Shown here: positions 35,771-46,964 of the stretch, piece after piece
Numbering within the stretch: position 1 is the stretch's first letter
How the letters are laid out: every line of letters begins with the position of its first letter
From: Sarocladium kiliense
Taxonomy: Eukaryota; Ascomycota; Sordariomycetes; Hypocreales; Sarocladiaceae
Reading direction: 5' to 3'
DNA length: 64,000 nt
NCBI GenBank assembly: GCA_030734395.1
Contig: JAUZTG010000020.1
Span: 992,001-1,056,000 of the forward strand
Program-made: the position numbers and the translations under genes
The notes under the pieces: generated by a model
Database searches by the model: none
What the model saw: only the letters and a program-made list of their open reading frames with translations
Told to the model about the DNA's origin: nothing

Positions 35771-35958
35771 TGTTATGGTCTGGGCTTGAGCCCAGCCTGG
35801 CATCAAAGAGATAGGAGGACGGGCTTGTGACGAGACCTAGCCACAGTGTGGCTGAGGAGACATGGCGTAACCCCTTTCCCTCACATCTCTCTCTATGAAT
35901 AGCTTCCTACTCCTTAAGAATATACATAACTCTTATTGGCACCTAATTGTCCGTGACA
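35771..35958. repeat. LTR-like relic
   Basis: 188 bp starting TGTTATGG and ending CCGTGACA, which are inverted repeats of each other apart from two transitions. It has a moderate-GC interior and a hairpin CTGGGCTTGAGCCCAG just inside the left end. The 5-nt flanks (TTTCA and CTAGG) do not match, so no target duplication is visible. It may be a solo LTR or one end of a lost element. Confidence 0.4.
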
Positions 35959-36581
35959 CTAGGGATAGCCCATTACATTTCATCTCTCTTTTTACCTTCT
36001 CATGTAAAATAACTTGAACAAGACAGCCTACATAGAACCTAATCCTAATCCTAAACCTTGAAGAAATTTAATAAGAAATTGGCTTTCTATAATAATAAGG
36101 GTTATTAAATTAAATATAATATAATTAAGATCTAGATTTAATCTTAAATCCCTAGGTATCATATTACAGGAACATATTCTAACTTTATATAACATAACCT
36201 TTAGTATATTTCTGCTTCTTTAACTTAGCAGCTTATATAGCAGCCTCTACTAATAAGTAGGTCTAGACCTACAAGAGGTAAATAGCTAAAGTTGTATTAA
36301 TAGCAGCTCGTTATATATTATTCCACATGGTATGCGAGAGATCAGCGCGGGCGCGCCCACCATGTCGGGAATCGCTTCGTATGTGCTCGTTTGCTTGGGG
36401 GTGACGTGTAATGCCCTGCTCTTCCTAATTCTTGCACGTAATTGCATGTGCTGCCGCTGATGGCGGGGTTTCGCTGGCGCTAAGGGTTTTGTTGGCGCTT
36501 CCAGTTTATCTCGGAGATAAAAAAAAAGGTTCCATCTCTTGAACCACCCGCCGCATACTAAAGAGCGCAAATACTACAACG

Positions 36582-37331
36582 ATGGGGAACGAAAGACAGC
36601 GCAATCCCCAGGAGCTATCTCAAGCAGAAGATTTCCAGCGATTCACGGACCTACCCGTTGAGCTCCGGTTGCAGATCTGGTACCACTCTTTCAAACCTCG
36701 TGTTGTCGAGCTCCATGGCCGGAAAGCTCATTACGCAGATGCTTTTCGGCATGGCAGCACGCCATCATGGCAAAGCTACTCTAATAACCCTGCTGCACTA
36801 TTAGTAAGCTCTGAGGCTAGGACGGCGGCACTGAACTATTATCATATCCAAGTCCCGCTTGCCATCGCAGCTTCGTGTCATGACCCGGGCGACAGCACTA
36901 TGGATAAAGGACGTACGCTCTACCTTAACCCAGCCGTGGATACAATTGCGATACTTGGAGATCTCGACTTTTATCGACTGTCATCATTTCTATCAGACAT
37001 TCGTCACCGTGACCCAGCAGGTAACGGCTTGAGGCGCCTTGCTGTTAGTGCTCGATGGACATCTCATGGGGGTGCTGGCAGTTCAATTCGAATGATCGTC
37101 AAAGCTATGTTTCCTGAGCTTGATGAGTTTATTGTTTATTTGTTTGATGGTTCGCTGCCTCCGGACGGTTGGGTAAATGGTACATGTCTCTTAGAAGACT
37201 GTGTGGGAAAGAATATATATGAAACCTTTAAGGCAGGAGGTGGAAGAAACCTACGGGATGGTGATGAGTGGATGGTAATTGGTAAGAGCAAGGTGAGAAT
37301 AATGCAGCTTACTTTTATCTCTGGATGGTAA
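36582..37331 (+). CDS. 2EXR-domain fungal protein
   Basis: Single exon of 249 residues. The N-terminal segment FQRFTDLPVELRLQIWYHSFKPRVVEL is the 2EXR signature, an F-box-like motif found in large fungal families. It is followed by a region in which NPAALLVSSEARTAALNYYH and a YLNPAVDTIAIL strand match the usual 2EXR layout. The gene has balanced base composition and no stops, although it sits inside a block that is otherwise extremely AT-rich. Its frame ends in KVRIMQLTFISGW, which reads into AT-rich DNA, so the original C-terminus may have been longer or an intron may be missed. The function is not known. Confidence 0.75.
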   Translation: MGNERQRNPQELSQAEDFQRFTDLPVELRLQIWYHSFKPRVVELHGRKAHYADAFRHGSTPSWQSYSNNPAALLVSSEARTAALNYYHIQVPLAIAASCHDPGDSTMDKGRTLYLNPAVDTIAILGDLDFYRLSSFLSDIRHRDPAGNGLRRLAVSARWTSHGGAGSSIRMIVKAMFPELDEFIVYLFDGSLPPDGWVNGTCLLEDCVGKNIYETFKAGGGRNLRDGDEWMVIGKSKVRIMQLTFISGW

Positions 37332-38841
37332 TTAAAATTGATACATATCTCTTAGTTTTATCTGTATTCTATACTAGGTTTGTTGCTTTTTATTGTGTTA
37401 AGTTTATTATTATTTATACATCCTGTAGAATCATTTTACCGGTAAGGCGAGTCCGCTTGTAGCCACCCTACCGGCGAGATGCTTGCCAGGAGGAGCCTTA
37501 ACAGTACGCCCCTGTACCAGTAAGAGAAGCCAGTTTCGGATGTTCTTCATAGGCGTGGCATACTATGCTTGTAAATACGTGTGTTGCCGAGATACAGAGA
37601 GTGTATGCTATCGCAATAACATAATATGCTAGCAACCGGCTTTGCTATATATAGATTAGATGCAGTAAATAACGTAACTCCTCATTTCTAAGCTCTGCAA
37701 AAGGAGTCATTACTGTGAAGCTTATATATCTTAGTGAACTTCAGAGGATAGGGTAGAGTAAGTTAAGTCTAGCCTAGTAAAGTTTAATGTAAATAAATGC
37801 ATAGCTATAAGTATTAGCCTTTAAGAATTAATACTACGAAGCAATCAGAATATAAGAAGAGCTAATAACTTAAATTTAAACTAGTTTATTAATATAATAA
37901 TTGTAATTAATATTAAATTCTTTACTTATTTTTTAATAAAAAAATTAAAATTAAATTCTTTTTTAATTAAAAGCTTATATTCTTAAAATTATTTATATTT
38001 TCTTTTTAAATAACTATAACTTTAAAATTATAAACTTATTAAAAATTATATATAATGCTTCTATAAAAATTAAATCTTTTATAATATATATATTTATTGT
38101 ATAAAATATTTTTATTATACTTTTTATTAATATATCTTTTTCTAAAATAGAATTTTATTTTCAAAATTATAATATAATTATATTTTTCATAAATAACTCT
38201 TTTTATTATTACTAGCTTAATAAAACTTATAATTAGATAATATATTAACAATATATATATACTTAAATTAAATTATCTCCTCGCAGGCTCAGCCTTGTAA
38301 GGAGAAAGATATAACCTAGTAGGTAGCTAAGCTACTATTATTATACTTTTACTTATTTACTTATATAATAATTATTTAAAATACTAAATAAATAAATTTA
38401 TTAAGTTTAAAAAAAGTAGTTTATATTTAAATCATATTTCTTTAATAATATTTTAAATATTTTATATTTTATATAATCATTAAATTAATGAAATATATTT
38501 TTAAAAAAGAATTAATTAATGTTTTTCTATTAATATTAATTTTCAATTTAACTAATGAAAGAAAATATAATATTTTATTCTTAAATTTAATTTAATAATA
38601 TAAAAATAATAATTATAAAATTATTTAATATGACATTTATAAATATAAATATTATATTTAGAAAAGAATTTTAAAAAAAAAATTAAATAATAATAAAAAA
38701 GTAGAGAGATTTTTAATTATAATTTAATAAGAAATAAATTAAAATTAAATAATTATTAATTATAAAGGTGTTATATATCCTTATGATACTTAATTTATAA
38801 CCCTATCTAAAGGGTTGCAGATCATGTGTAACTGTCTAAAT

Positions 38842-38874
38842 GTGTATCAGGCGTAGTGCTTAAACGGTATCAGG
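38842..38874 (-). repeat. right terminal inverted repeat
   Basis: Ends GGTATCAGG and contains an internal TATCAGGC and TAGTGC. Read in reverse complement it matches the left repeat at 35453-35486 with mostly transition differences. Confidence 0.55.
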
Positions 38875-38887
38875 TGGTCGTCCCCCC

Positions 38888-38894
38888 GTGGGGA
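38888..38894 (+). promoter_or_regulatory. GYGGGGA motif (S15 hydrolase promoter)
   Basis: GTGGGGA preceded directly by TCCCCCC, so nearly an inverted pair. It lies 349 nt upstream of the hydrolase ATG and only 14 nt outside the right end of the AT-rich element. Confidence 0.45.
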
Positions 38895-39242
38895 CTGAGG
38901 GGATCATGCTAATGCGCTTGCTCCTCGGTAGCAAAGTCAAGATAGCTCAGCTCAGCTTAGGTCCGACATGTCCAAGTTCCTGAATTATCCTGCCTTAATG
39001 CGCTACTAAACCTGACTACGACGATGATCGGCCTTAGTGAGACATATATATTCAGACATATCTCGCCTTGAAGAAACAGCGACGGCATTTAAATCGCTAT
39101 ACCTCTCAGGTCGCGATCATTACATTGCCATTTACATTCTAGGACTGCCTCGGAATAGACAATCAGTGCACTGCTCTTATCAAGCAACGCTTCTGGTTCT
39201 GCCTTGTTCAGTTGCCACATTGCACTGACAGCTCACCTCACC

Positions 39243-41256
39243 ATGCAATCTACGCGGTCCTCCGCCGGTCCCAAGATCCAGGACCTGTTCCCAGACGTGG
39301 TTGTTTCCAACATCACTCCGGCACCGGAGCATCCAATCTATAATTACGATGGATTTAAGCCTGGCCGTCAGGTCCTGGAACCAGGCCATGTCCGAACTGC
39401 TGGGCGCCGGCCGTTCGGCGTCCGAACCATCTACGATCGCGATCAGGAAATCACAGTCCGGGATGGTGTCCGCCTGTACACCGACATCTTCCGCCCAGCG
39501 ACGTCGGATGAACAGCCTGTGCCGGCCGTCTTACCGTGGAGCCCCTACGGGAAGACAGGCACAGGACCCCAAAACTACGACTTCATGGCACCACACCGTG
39601 CCGGCATCCCTCTGGACCGCACCTCGGGCTATGAGAAGTTCGAAGCGCCAGACCCAGCCGAGTGGGCAGAGCGCGGCTATGCCGTCATCAATATCGATGC
39701 CCGGGGCGCTGGCCATAGCGAGGGCATTATAGCTCATTGGGGCGGCCAGGAGGCTGAGGACATCTACGACGTGATCGACTGGTTAGCGGCTCAGCCATGG
39801 TGCAACGGCTCTGTCGTCATGGCTGGCAATTCCTGGCTTGCTATTTCGCAAATCAACTTCGCTGCTCGCCTGCAGCACCCGGCTCTCAAAGCCATTGCCC
39901 CTTGGGAGAGTTATACAGACCCCTACCGTCATTTCGTCGGCCGCGGCGGTCGTCCTCATATTCCCGGCTTCCACCGCATGATTGGCGGAGGTTTCGCTGG
40001 GCCTGAGGGTGTGGAGAGTGTCTACGCCATGTTCGAGAAGCGGCCTCTCTACGATGACTATTGGGAGGCCAAGCGTATCCCTGTAGAGAACATTGACAAC
40101 ATCCCCATGTACGTCGTGGCCTCATACTCTAGCATGCTTCATACCTACGGCTCCATACAGACCTATCGTCTGGCCAAAACACCCAAGAAGTGGCTGAGAA
40201 TACACCCATATCAGGAATGTGAGTCATCCCTGCTACTGACTCCCAGGTTCCTGGGAGAGGAGGAGTGAATACCGACTAACGATCTAATCAGGGTACGACA
40301 TTTACCGATCTGAGATCTCCGACGAGCTCCAGGACTTCTTCGACTGCTACTGCAAGCCCAATCCGTCACCATGCGCGAAAGGCTGGGAAGTTCTAACGCC
40401 ACCGGTTCGGCTCTCGCTTCTTGGCTTTGAAGCCGATGGCAGTCCTGCAGCCACTGTTGTCGAGAGACACGAGTGGTCGTACCCTCTAGAGAGACAAGTC
40501 CTGCGGACTCTGTATCTCAATGGCGAGGATGGAGCCTTGGTCAAGTCAAAGCCAGATCAGGCGGCGAGCAGGAGCTACGAAGGGAGAAGTCTGAACGATG
40601 GTCTTGTAAGTCAAAACAGCTCTCGTTAATTCGATTGCTTTTCGCCCCTTCAACTTGTCTTCAGCATGTAACTGACATGGTGTTTGCGCACCCCGTAGAC
40701 CTTCACTACAAAGTTCGATGTCGACACGGAGCTAGCCGGTTATCCAAAGGCAGTGTTGCATGTCTCATGTCCCGACCATGATGACCTCGACATCGTCGTA
40801 CAGATCCGCAAGATTGATGCCTCTGGCCGACAGCTCTCGCACCTCAACTACCCCTGTCCCGTCCCCATCGACCAAGTTCCAGACGTCAACGTAGCCAAGA
40901 CGCTCGGTCCCCAAGGTTTCCTTCGCGCATCGCACGCCGTGTCGAAAAATGGGCCAGGCGGGCCAGTCGCCTTGTCAAATCTCTCTAAGGAGACTGATGT
41001 ACTGTACAGTCATCGCGAGCGGGCCTCGATCTCCCCTGGCACTATTGTCAGGCTCGAGATCCCCATTTGGCCTGTAGGTATGGTCTTTGAGGCAGGGGAA
41101 GGGATTGCGCTGAATATTTCGGGCCACGACATGTGTCTCCCGGAAACCGAAATGTGTCGTTTGAAGGAACCCGAAGACGAGAATATTGGGCGGCATCATC
41201 TGCACACAGGAGGGCCATATGATAGCCATCTGATCATTCCTGTCATCAAGGGCTGA
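39243..41256 (+). CDS. CocE/NonD-type alpha/beta hydrolase (X-Pro dipeptidyl-peptidase S15 family)
   Basis: Exons 39243-40218, 40292-40605 and 40699-41256 give 615 residues. Introns are 73 and 93 nt (GTGAGT and GTAAGT). The N-terminal alpha/beta-hydrolase domain carries the oxyanion region LPWSPYGKTG, NIDARGAGHSEG and the nucleophile motif VMAGNSWLA with Ser197. The C-terminal part is the jelly-roll domain of PF08530 type (LTFTTKFDVDTELAGYPKAVLHVSC, PGTIVRLEIPIWPVGMVFEAGEGIALNISGHD). Enzymes of this family cleave esters (such as cocaine) or acyl bonds. The fungal members often sit in catabolic or secondary-metabolite clusters. There is no signal peptide, so it is probably cytosolic. The 3' end faces the regulator gene 198 nt away. 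Confidence 0.88.
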
Positions 41257-41454
41257 GTACTCAGATAGAAGGAGTATCTCCAATATTGACCTAAATAGAA
41301 TATCGCGCAGTTGCAATTCCTGAAGTCCCCGTCAGAAGCAGGTCAAGAAGAGAGAGGGCCTCATTCGTTAGCCGCCCAACAGGAGAATGAGTGAGAGATC
41401 CAGAGTCATAGATTATCATTACAATTGATAAACACTTTCGTTTACCACCTATAT

Positions 41455-44025
41455 TCACTTCATTGTGTGGCCCGCTTTCTCAAGACGCATCACAATCTCT
41501 TCCATCTCGGACGAAACTCCCCACTGGTCTGCTAGAGAGTGCAGTGTCGACTGTAACTTCTTCACGTCGAAAGGCAAGTTTCGAGCTGGGCCGCGCGCAT
41601 AGCTGGGTGCTTCCGAGTCAGGCACAAGGAAGCTCATAGTCTTCTTGCAAGCTGGGCTCTGGCCATCATTCCCGTTCTGAGGACCAGTGCCTTGATCCAG
41701 CAAAGTCGACTGCCAGTGAATATGGGAGGGGACGGATACAGAAGATGTTCCACTTAGTCGGAATATAGCGTGAATTACAGACACGGCAAAGATGGGAAGC
41801 GGCATCCAAAATGCTTGCGTGCAGTTGAGCGGCATTTGGCTCGTAATATCCTGCATAGCAATTGCATGTAGTAGGGCACCCCTTGCGTCCGAAGACTCCT
41901 TGACCCAGGACACAATCTTGAGAAGGTCCACCGGGTCGCTTCGTGACCTGAATATTCTCTGCTTGATTGCAAGGTGGCGGCAGAGTTGGTCCATGAGCGC
42001 AATCGAGTCGCAGAGAGAATCGATACAAACGAAGTGCCAGCGAAGCATGAGTTCGAGACGCTCAGTATAACTTAGAGCCCACGTGTTGTTGAGAAGTCCA
42101 TGTACTCTGACGAGGACATTTCTGATTTGTCGCATTGGTGGAATGCTGATTATCGATCCAGAACTTTGAGATGTTCGGTGCTCACGGACCAGGACATGCA
42201 GGCATTCGAGAATGACACGAGCATCAATAGGCGACCGCACAAGTCGCAAGCAGCTGTTTGGTGCAGACTCGCTCTCGTCTGAGGAGAATAGCAAGACGTA
42301 AAGATCCCGAAAAGACGCATGTTCTTTCGGTTCTTCAGCCAGCGCTTCGTGCCACTCGTCCGCGCTCTGCGCCTCGAATACTCGAGAGCATGCAGAGAGT
42401 CCCAGTGGATTGGTGGCATGGGCAGCACATTGTGACTGACCAGAGAGATACGCCAGTTGCCCATCAAGGATATAGTGGCCTAATAGCGCTCGTCGGTGGA
42501 CTTCTCTGGAAGCCCAAACCTTCCAGCCACGTGAACGGTCTTCCTGTCCGGGTGACTCCAAAGGGTTGCCAAGCTTCGACATTGAGAACATGTTACATTG
42601 ATTCGCCCAGTTAAAGCCAAGGCTATGGAAAACCTGGCTCGTGAGACGTAGATTCTCGTTCTGCTCGGATTAGTAGGTTGGCTTCGACCTGTGATGCGCA
42701 GCCTCGTACCTTTGACATCATTGCGTAGCACTGTCCAAGCAGCGCTGTAAGCAACAACTGGACCCCTCTGTGGGTGTCATAAGGCCCTTTATAGCGAATG
42801 AGGTCTGGCCACTGTGGCATATACCGTCAGAATATATGAGCAAAAGGTGTATCATCAAAACGCATACCGATGTTGCTACGGCGGTATGTGCCAGTCTCCA
42901 TAGGGCTTCGCCCTGTATACACATTAGCCATTTGTACGATCAGTTATTTAAGAAGAGGACTCAGTACCTTGGCAACAGCACCTGCAGTCCCAATATACAG
43001 CGACCCAAGAGCGATGGCATTTAATATCAGGCTTGGCGAGCAGTCTCGGAAGACGAAGGTCGGCCTATGAAGTATCGGGAAATGGGTGTTGAAGTGAGCA
43101 AAGTAGGCCTGGAGGCAGTTATCCATGAACACGGATGTCAGCTCCGGCATAGACTCCACAGCAGATGTAACATTCTTTGACTGCATGCACGTGTAAGCCA
43201 GCATTCACAGTGTTGGACTTGCGAAATGAGAACAAACCAGGCTTGACACCATGTCACTCAGGCTTTGAACTGCTTCCCGGGAACCATTATCGGGCGACAG
43301 CTGCTCAGGATCCTCGTGATAGTGACTTCTGGCGGGTTCGGGAATAGGCAGTGATTCTCCGGGCTGAGGCTGAAGAGGTGGTGGTATAGGCGGAGGTGGT
43401 GCCATAGGGCCACTTCCCGGTGGCAGCGCAAGAGAAGTCCAGTCAGATGATATGATACTTTGCAGGAGAGCCTCGGAGTCTGGCCATTCCAAAATCATGC
43501 CAAAGTTACTGGAGCCAGTGGCTTCCGAGAAGCCAGGGTCGACTGTCATGGGGCCTGTGTCCATCGCCGACTGATAGTGGCTATCGTCAAAGTCGAGCGG
43601 CGCATACTGAATACCATCATAGTCGGCAGTACCTGAAGCTGACTGCCACGAACTCTCGGATGGCTGCTGGTGAGAATGCACTCGAGCGTGTGTGCGTTGA
43701 TGTCTGCTAAGTGAATCAAGCCTATTGAAGTGCCTGCCGCAGGTCTGGCAAGCAAAGGGCTTAGCTCCGGTATCTGAGAGTCCGAATAGAGGTCAGTCAA
43801 GAGATAAGCGACCTGGATTCAGCGTATGAGTATTACTAACGAGTGCGTTCGTGTCTCTACCAGCCTGGGGATCAGCTAACATCCTGTCTGATGCACATCG
43901 TCAAGTGTGGGGAACTCGATTGGCTGGATTACCTGCAGATGCTCAGCCTTGGAATACGTCCTGTGGCACACGGGACATTCGAGAGAGGATCGCGACTCGC
44001 GGTTCCGCGTTCGGGGTCCAGGCAT
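41455..44025 (-). CDS. cluster transcription factor: two C2H2 fingers plus fungal_trans domain
   Basis: Seven exons, 44025-43933, 43856-43841, 43773-43238, 43180-42968, 42912-42868, 42811-42710 and 42660-41455, give 736 residues. The zinc fingers are split by introns but read perfectly after splicing: CPVCHRTYSKAEHLQRHERTH and then CQTCGRHFNRLDSLSRHQRTH, with a canonical TGAKPFA linker. A Pro-rich, acidic middle follows. The fungal_trans (PF04082) region starts near YFAHFNTHFPILHRPTF and continues through GVQLLLTALLGQCYAMM. In zinc-finger code terms, finger 1 has Lys/His/Arg at -1/3/6 (GGG) and finger 2 has Arg/Ser/Arg (GNG), predicting GNGGGG. Such C2H2/fungal_trans proteins are usually pathway-specific activators. 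It is divergent from the SDR gene. Confidence 0.9.
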
Positions 44026-44833
44026 AGTCGATCCTGGCGAAGAGTCAATGTCGGCCGAGAGTGGCTGTGGTGGGTGACTGTGGTGGCAGCAATGCAGCTG
44101 TGCGCGGGGAAGATTCACATAGGATCACGACCCTGTTTCTTTTGTGCTGGACTGATGATGCATCCGGTAGCTTGGCCGGTGATGTGTGGAGAAGAAGACG
44201 GCTGGAGAGGGGGGACGCGAGGGAGAGCTGAGCAGCTAGTCGTGGGGAAGTGGAGGAGGCGGCTGTTGTAAGCGCGAGGGCCGAGTGAGGCCGGACAGAG
44301 GTAGTCTTTTGTCGCTGCAACCCTGGAATAGACGAACAGCCGAGACTCGCGAGATACCTGACTTATCCTTGTCCATCACCACCTTAGCATTCGCGATGGT
44401 CTGGTTGATTGATTGATTGAGATACAGCTTACCAGACAAGCTGTACTGGATCCAGGCCATCGACTTCCACCCACCCAGTCACTTGCACTCCACACTGCCC
44501 AGAGCTTGGACTCTTGCACCTGGGTCCCTAGCTTCTCGCTCATGCCAGCATAACCTGGGGAGCCAGTGGTCTTGCATGGTGTCTTTGCGGGGACCCCGCA
44601 GATAGACTACACCCACGATCTCCTCCGCATCAGCTACGTCTCCGGGGTGGTGTGGCCCAGCACTACATCAATAGATGGCCATTGCCTGAACACAACCTGC
44701 CTTGTGACTTTGTTTTTACTCATGTTCATCATATGCTGCATCTATCCTGAGATAACATTTGTTTTCTATCCAACAACTCAGACCATCCATCTCAATATCA
44801 TCTGCTGAAGTCTGGTCAGTTTAGACGCCCGTC
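44026..44833. promoter_or_regulatory. divergent promoter of regulator and SDR genes
   Basis: 808 nt. It contains a perfect palindrome GCGGGGACCCCGC at 44587-44599, which gives one GCGGGGA and an overlapping inverted GCGGGGT. A short (GATT)n run lies at about 44404-44420. The palindrome could allow autoregulation of the regulator and control of the reductase. Confidence 0.55.
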
Positions 44834-45868
44834 ATGCCTGGTAAAGAGACCTACTCGACCGTCTTGGTCACCGGGGCCAACTCCTTCTACTCGGCTGCGA
44901 TAATGGATAATCTCGTCAAGCGTGGCGTCAAGATCCACGCAGCTGTCCGATCTGAGCGGTCTGCCCAACCCTTAAGGGATCGATACGGCAGCTCTATTAA
45001 GGTCTTCATCGTACCAGACATCTCTGTCCCTGATGCCTTTCTTGAGTCAGTCAAGGGCTGCGATGCTGTCATCCACGTCGCGTCCCCTTTCCGTCATGAG
45101 TTCAAAGATGCAAAGACAGACATGCTCGATCCTGCCATCAACGGCGCTCTCTCTGCCCTTGCGGCGGCGGCCTCAGAATCAGCTGTCAGTCGCGTGGTCT
45201 TCACCAGTTCTATCGCCGCATGTATAGACCCGACGCACCCAGACGGCTTCAAGCGACCGGGCTACACCTATACTGAGAAGGACTGGAACCCTCTTAGTTA
45301 CGAGAAGGCCTCTACAATGACAGCCTTCCCTCCTGTCTATACAGCCTCCAAGGCTTTGGCTGAGAAGGCGGCATGGGATTTCATGGCCGAGAAGAAACCC
45401 CATTTCGATCTTGTCTGCATCAACCCCTGCCATACCTGGGGCACCTATAATCAGCATGTCTCTTCGCCAGCTGCTATGAACTTTACAAATTCAGATCTCT
45501 CCAAGCTGATGGACGGCGACAATGAGGAATTACCAAGGCTGATCATGCCATGGATGACTGATATCGATGAGGTGGCGCAAGCCCACGTCAAGGCTCTCTA
45601 CAACCCCAAAGCCAACGGTCGCTACATCGTTGCCAACTCACCATACGATTTTCAGCAGGTAGTGGACATTATGCATGAGAACTTTCCCGGCGCAGATTGG
45701 ATCAAGAACGTCCCAAAGGGAAACCCTGGTCAAAAGTCTACCGAGGGTCGGTTCATTTTGGATAATACACGGTCTAGGGAGGAGCTTGGAGTGCAGTACC
45801 GCCCGTGGCAACAAAGTGTGATTGACTTCTGCCGCAAGTATGGCGAGGATAGAAAGCGGTTCACTTGA
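44834..45868 (+). CDS. extended SDR NAD(P)-dependent reductase (GRE2/dihydroflavonol-reductase-like)
   Basis: Single exon of 344 residues. It is an extended short-chain dehydrogenase with a catalytic triad: Ser126 in VVFTSSIAA, Tyr169 and Lys173 in VYTASKALAEKAAW. The dinucleotide motif TGANSFYSA at 13-21 differs from the usual TGANGFIGS/TGANSYIGS: the third glycine is replaced by Ser. Substrate-side motifs such as VIHVASPF and NPCHTWGTY match fungal methylglyoxal or ketone reductases of the GRE2 type. It probably reduces a carbonyl on the cluster substrate. The gene is divergent from the regulator and shares its palindrome-bearing promoter. Confidence 0.88.
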   Translation: MPGKETYSTVLVTGANSFYSAAIMDNLVKRGVKIHAAVRSERSAQPLRDRYGSSIKVFIVPDISVPDAFLESVKGCDAVIHVASPFRHEFKDAKTDMLDPAINGALSALAAAASESAVSRVVFTSSIAACIDPTHPDGFKRPGYTYTEKDWNPLSYEKASTMTAFPPVYTASKALAEKAAWDFMAEKKPHFDLVCINPCHTWGTYNQHVSSPAAMNFTNSDLSKLMDGDNEELPRLIMPWMTDIDEVAQAHVKALYNPKANGRYIVANSPYDFQQVVDIMHENFPGADWIKNVPKGNPGQKSTEGRFILDNTRSREELGVQYRPWQQSVIDFCRKYGEDRKRFT

Positions 45869-46162
45869 TGTATGGTAACCAAACCAGAGTTGACAGGGGC
45901 ACTTATAGCACCCAATGGAAGAGTCGTCAATCAGAAGTGCATAAAGTTCTCGTTCAAGTCTTCCCCTCATGATTGGAGGATGCTCTTAGTGTCAATGATA
46001 TGCACCTTCATCAGTGATCATGATCATACTGGAGCACTTGAATCGCCTCTCTCACGACTCACAGGCAGAGGTCACAAACACTATTCCAAGTTACACGTGA
46101 ACCTGTTGTATCATGTCCCCTTGCTGACAGCGTAAGTTCTATATCAACTTAGATACACTGGG

Positions 46163-46644
46163 CTAAATGCTGCCCTCAATAACCTGGGGCACACGCTCAA
46201 CAAGATGCGCCACGATAGCATCTGGGCCCTGTTGGACCTGGAGTCCCTGCGGAATGGCGTATGTCTTGATGTCTGGCACGATTGACCGAGCAACCTGCTG
46301 TATGCGACTGCTTTCCTCGGGTGTCCACATAGAGGCACAAAACTATGAAGGGAGAGCCTTAGCATACGTGCAAACAATTCTGGATATGGGTATTATATCG
46401 CGAACTCACCAGAATATTTGGCCGAAGCTCTCTGACCACGCTCTCGACCTCGTCAATCGCTGTGGGCTCACGGTCAGCTTGTGTGGGAGTTGCGACATTG
46501 AATGAATGACTTACAAGAACAGTTGGCGATGTGCTCAATTTGGTAACTGTCCTTCAGTGTTTCGGCGACACGGCCAACCAGTTTTTTAGCCCTTTCTGGG
46601 GCAGTATTGACCGTCACAAGTCGCCATGGGCCAGAGATTGTCAT
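46163..46644 (-). CDS. unrecognised 119-residue cluster protein
   Basis: Three short exons, 46644-46515, 46459-46410 and 46342-46163, join in phase over introns of 55 and 67 nt. Donors are GTAAGT and GTGAGT, acceptors CCCACAG and CTTCATAG. The product has 119 residues and is not visible as one open frame. It starts MTISGPWRLVTVNTAPERAKK and alternates predicted strands and helices (RLVTVNT, ERAKKLVGRVAETLKD, QIEHIAN, SIDEVESVVREL, NILFCAS, ESSRIQQVARSIV, IKTYAIP, AIVAHLVERVPQVIEG). This is an alpha/beta, receiver- or flavodoxin-like pattern without signal peptide or membrane segment. I do not recognise the family. It sits between the reductase and the FAH hydrolase, with an inverted TCCCCAC/GTGGAGA pair about 170 nt upstream, so it is probably a cluster member. 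Confidence 0.72.
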
Positions 46645-46811
46645 TGTCGGGGACGTGTAGCCAGGCCTTTCAGTATGGTAGTCAAGTGAACTTTGTTGCA
46701 GTTCGAGACCCTAGCGTTTTTCACAGACAGTGCCCTGGTCATACACAATGTTCCCAGGTCTGACTTTGAGGACATTGGGGATTGGAGGGAACCCGTTGCC
46801 CGCGCAGCTAA

Positions 46812-46831
46812 TCCCCACGAAATCGTGGAGA
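46812..46831. promoter_or_regulatory. inverted TCCCCAC...GTGGAGA pair (119-residue gene promoter)
   Basis: TCCCCAC at 46812-46818, then a 6-nt spacer, then GTGGAGA at 46825-46831: an inverted repeat with one mismatch. It has the same spacing as the pair at 51030-51049. It lies about 170 nt upstream of the ATG at 46644. Confidence 0.6.
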
Positions 46832-46964
46832 AGTACGCGGTGGTGCGGAGTTGAGCTTAGGCCTAATGCGAGTCGTCAAGGGCGTTGACCAAGTAGCAAT
46901 TCACATCGGATGTCTCGCGCTTTAATGCCTGATTAGTGGCGTGTGCATCGGTCAAAATACATGT

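Larger units (their letters stand above)
35453..38874. mobile_element. AT-rich, TIR-bounded, probably RIP-degraded transposon block
   Basis: About 3.4 kb of mostly extreme AT content, with long runs of TTA, TAT and AAA. No transposase frame remains. The left edge at 35453 reads CCTGATAC, then after 13 nt CACTA, then TGATAC. The reverse complement of the right edge ending at 38874 reads CCTGATAC, again CACTA at the same spacing, then TGATAC. Differences are mostly transitions. A further CCTGATAC lies at 35506-35513. This pattern fits imperfect terminal inverted repeats altered by RIP-like C-to-T mutation. No clear target-site duplication was found. The block encloses an LTR-like relic and the 2EXR gene. 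Confidence 0.55.
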
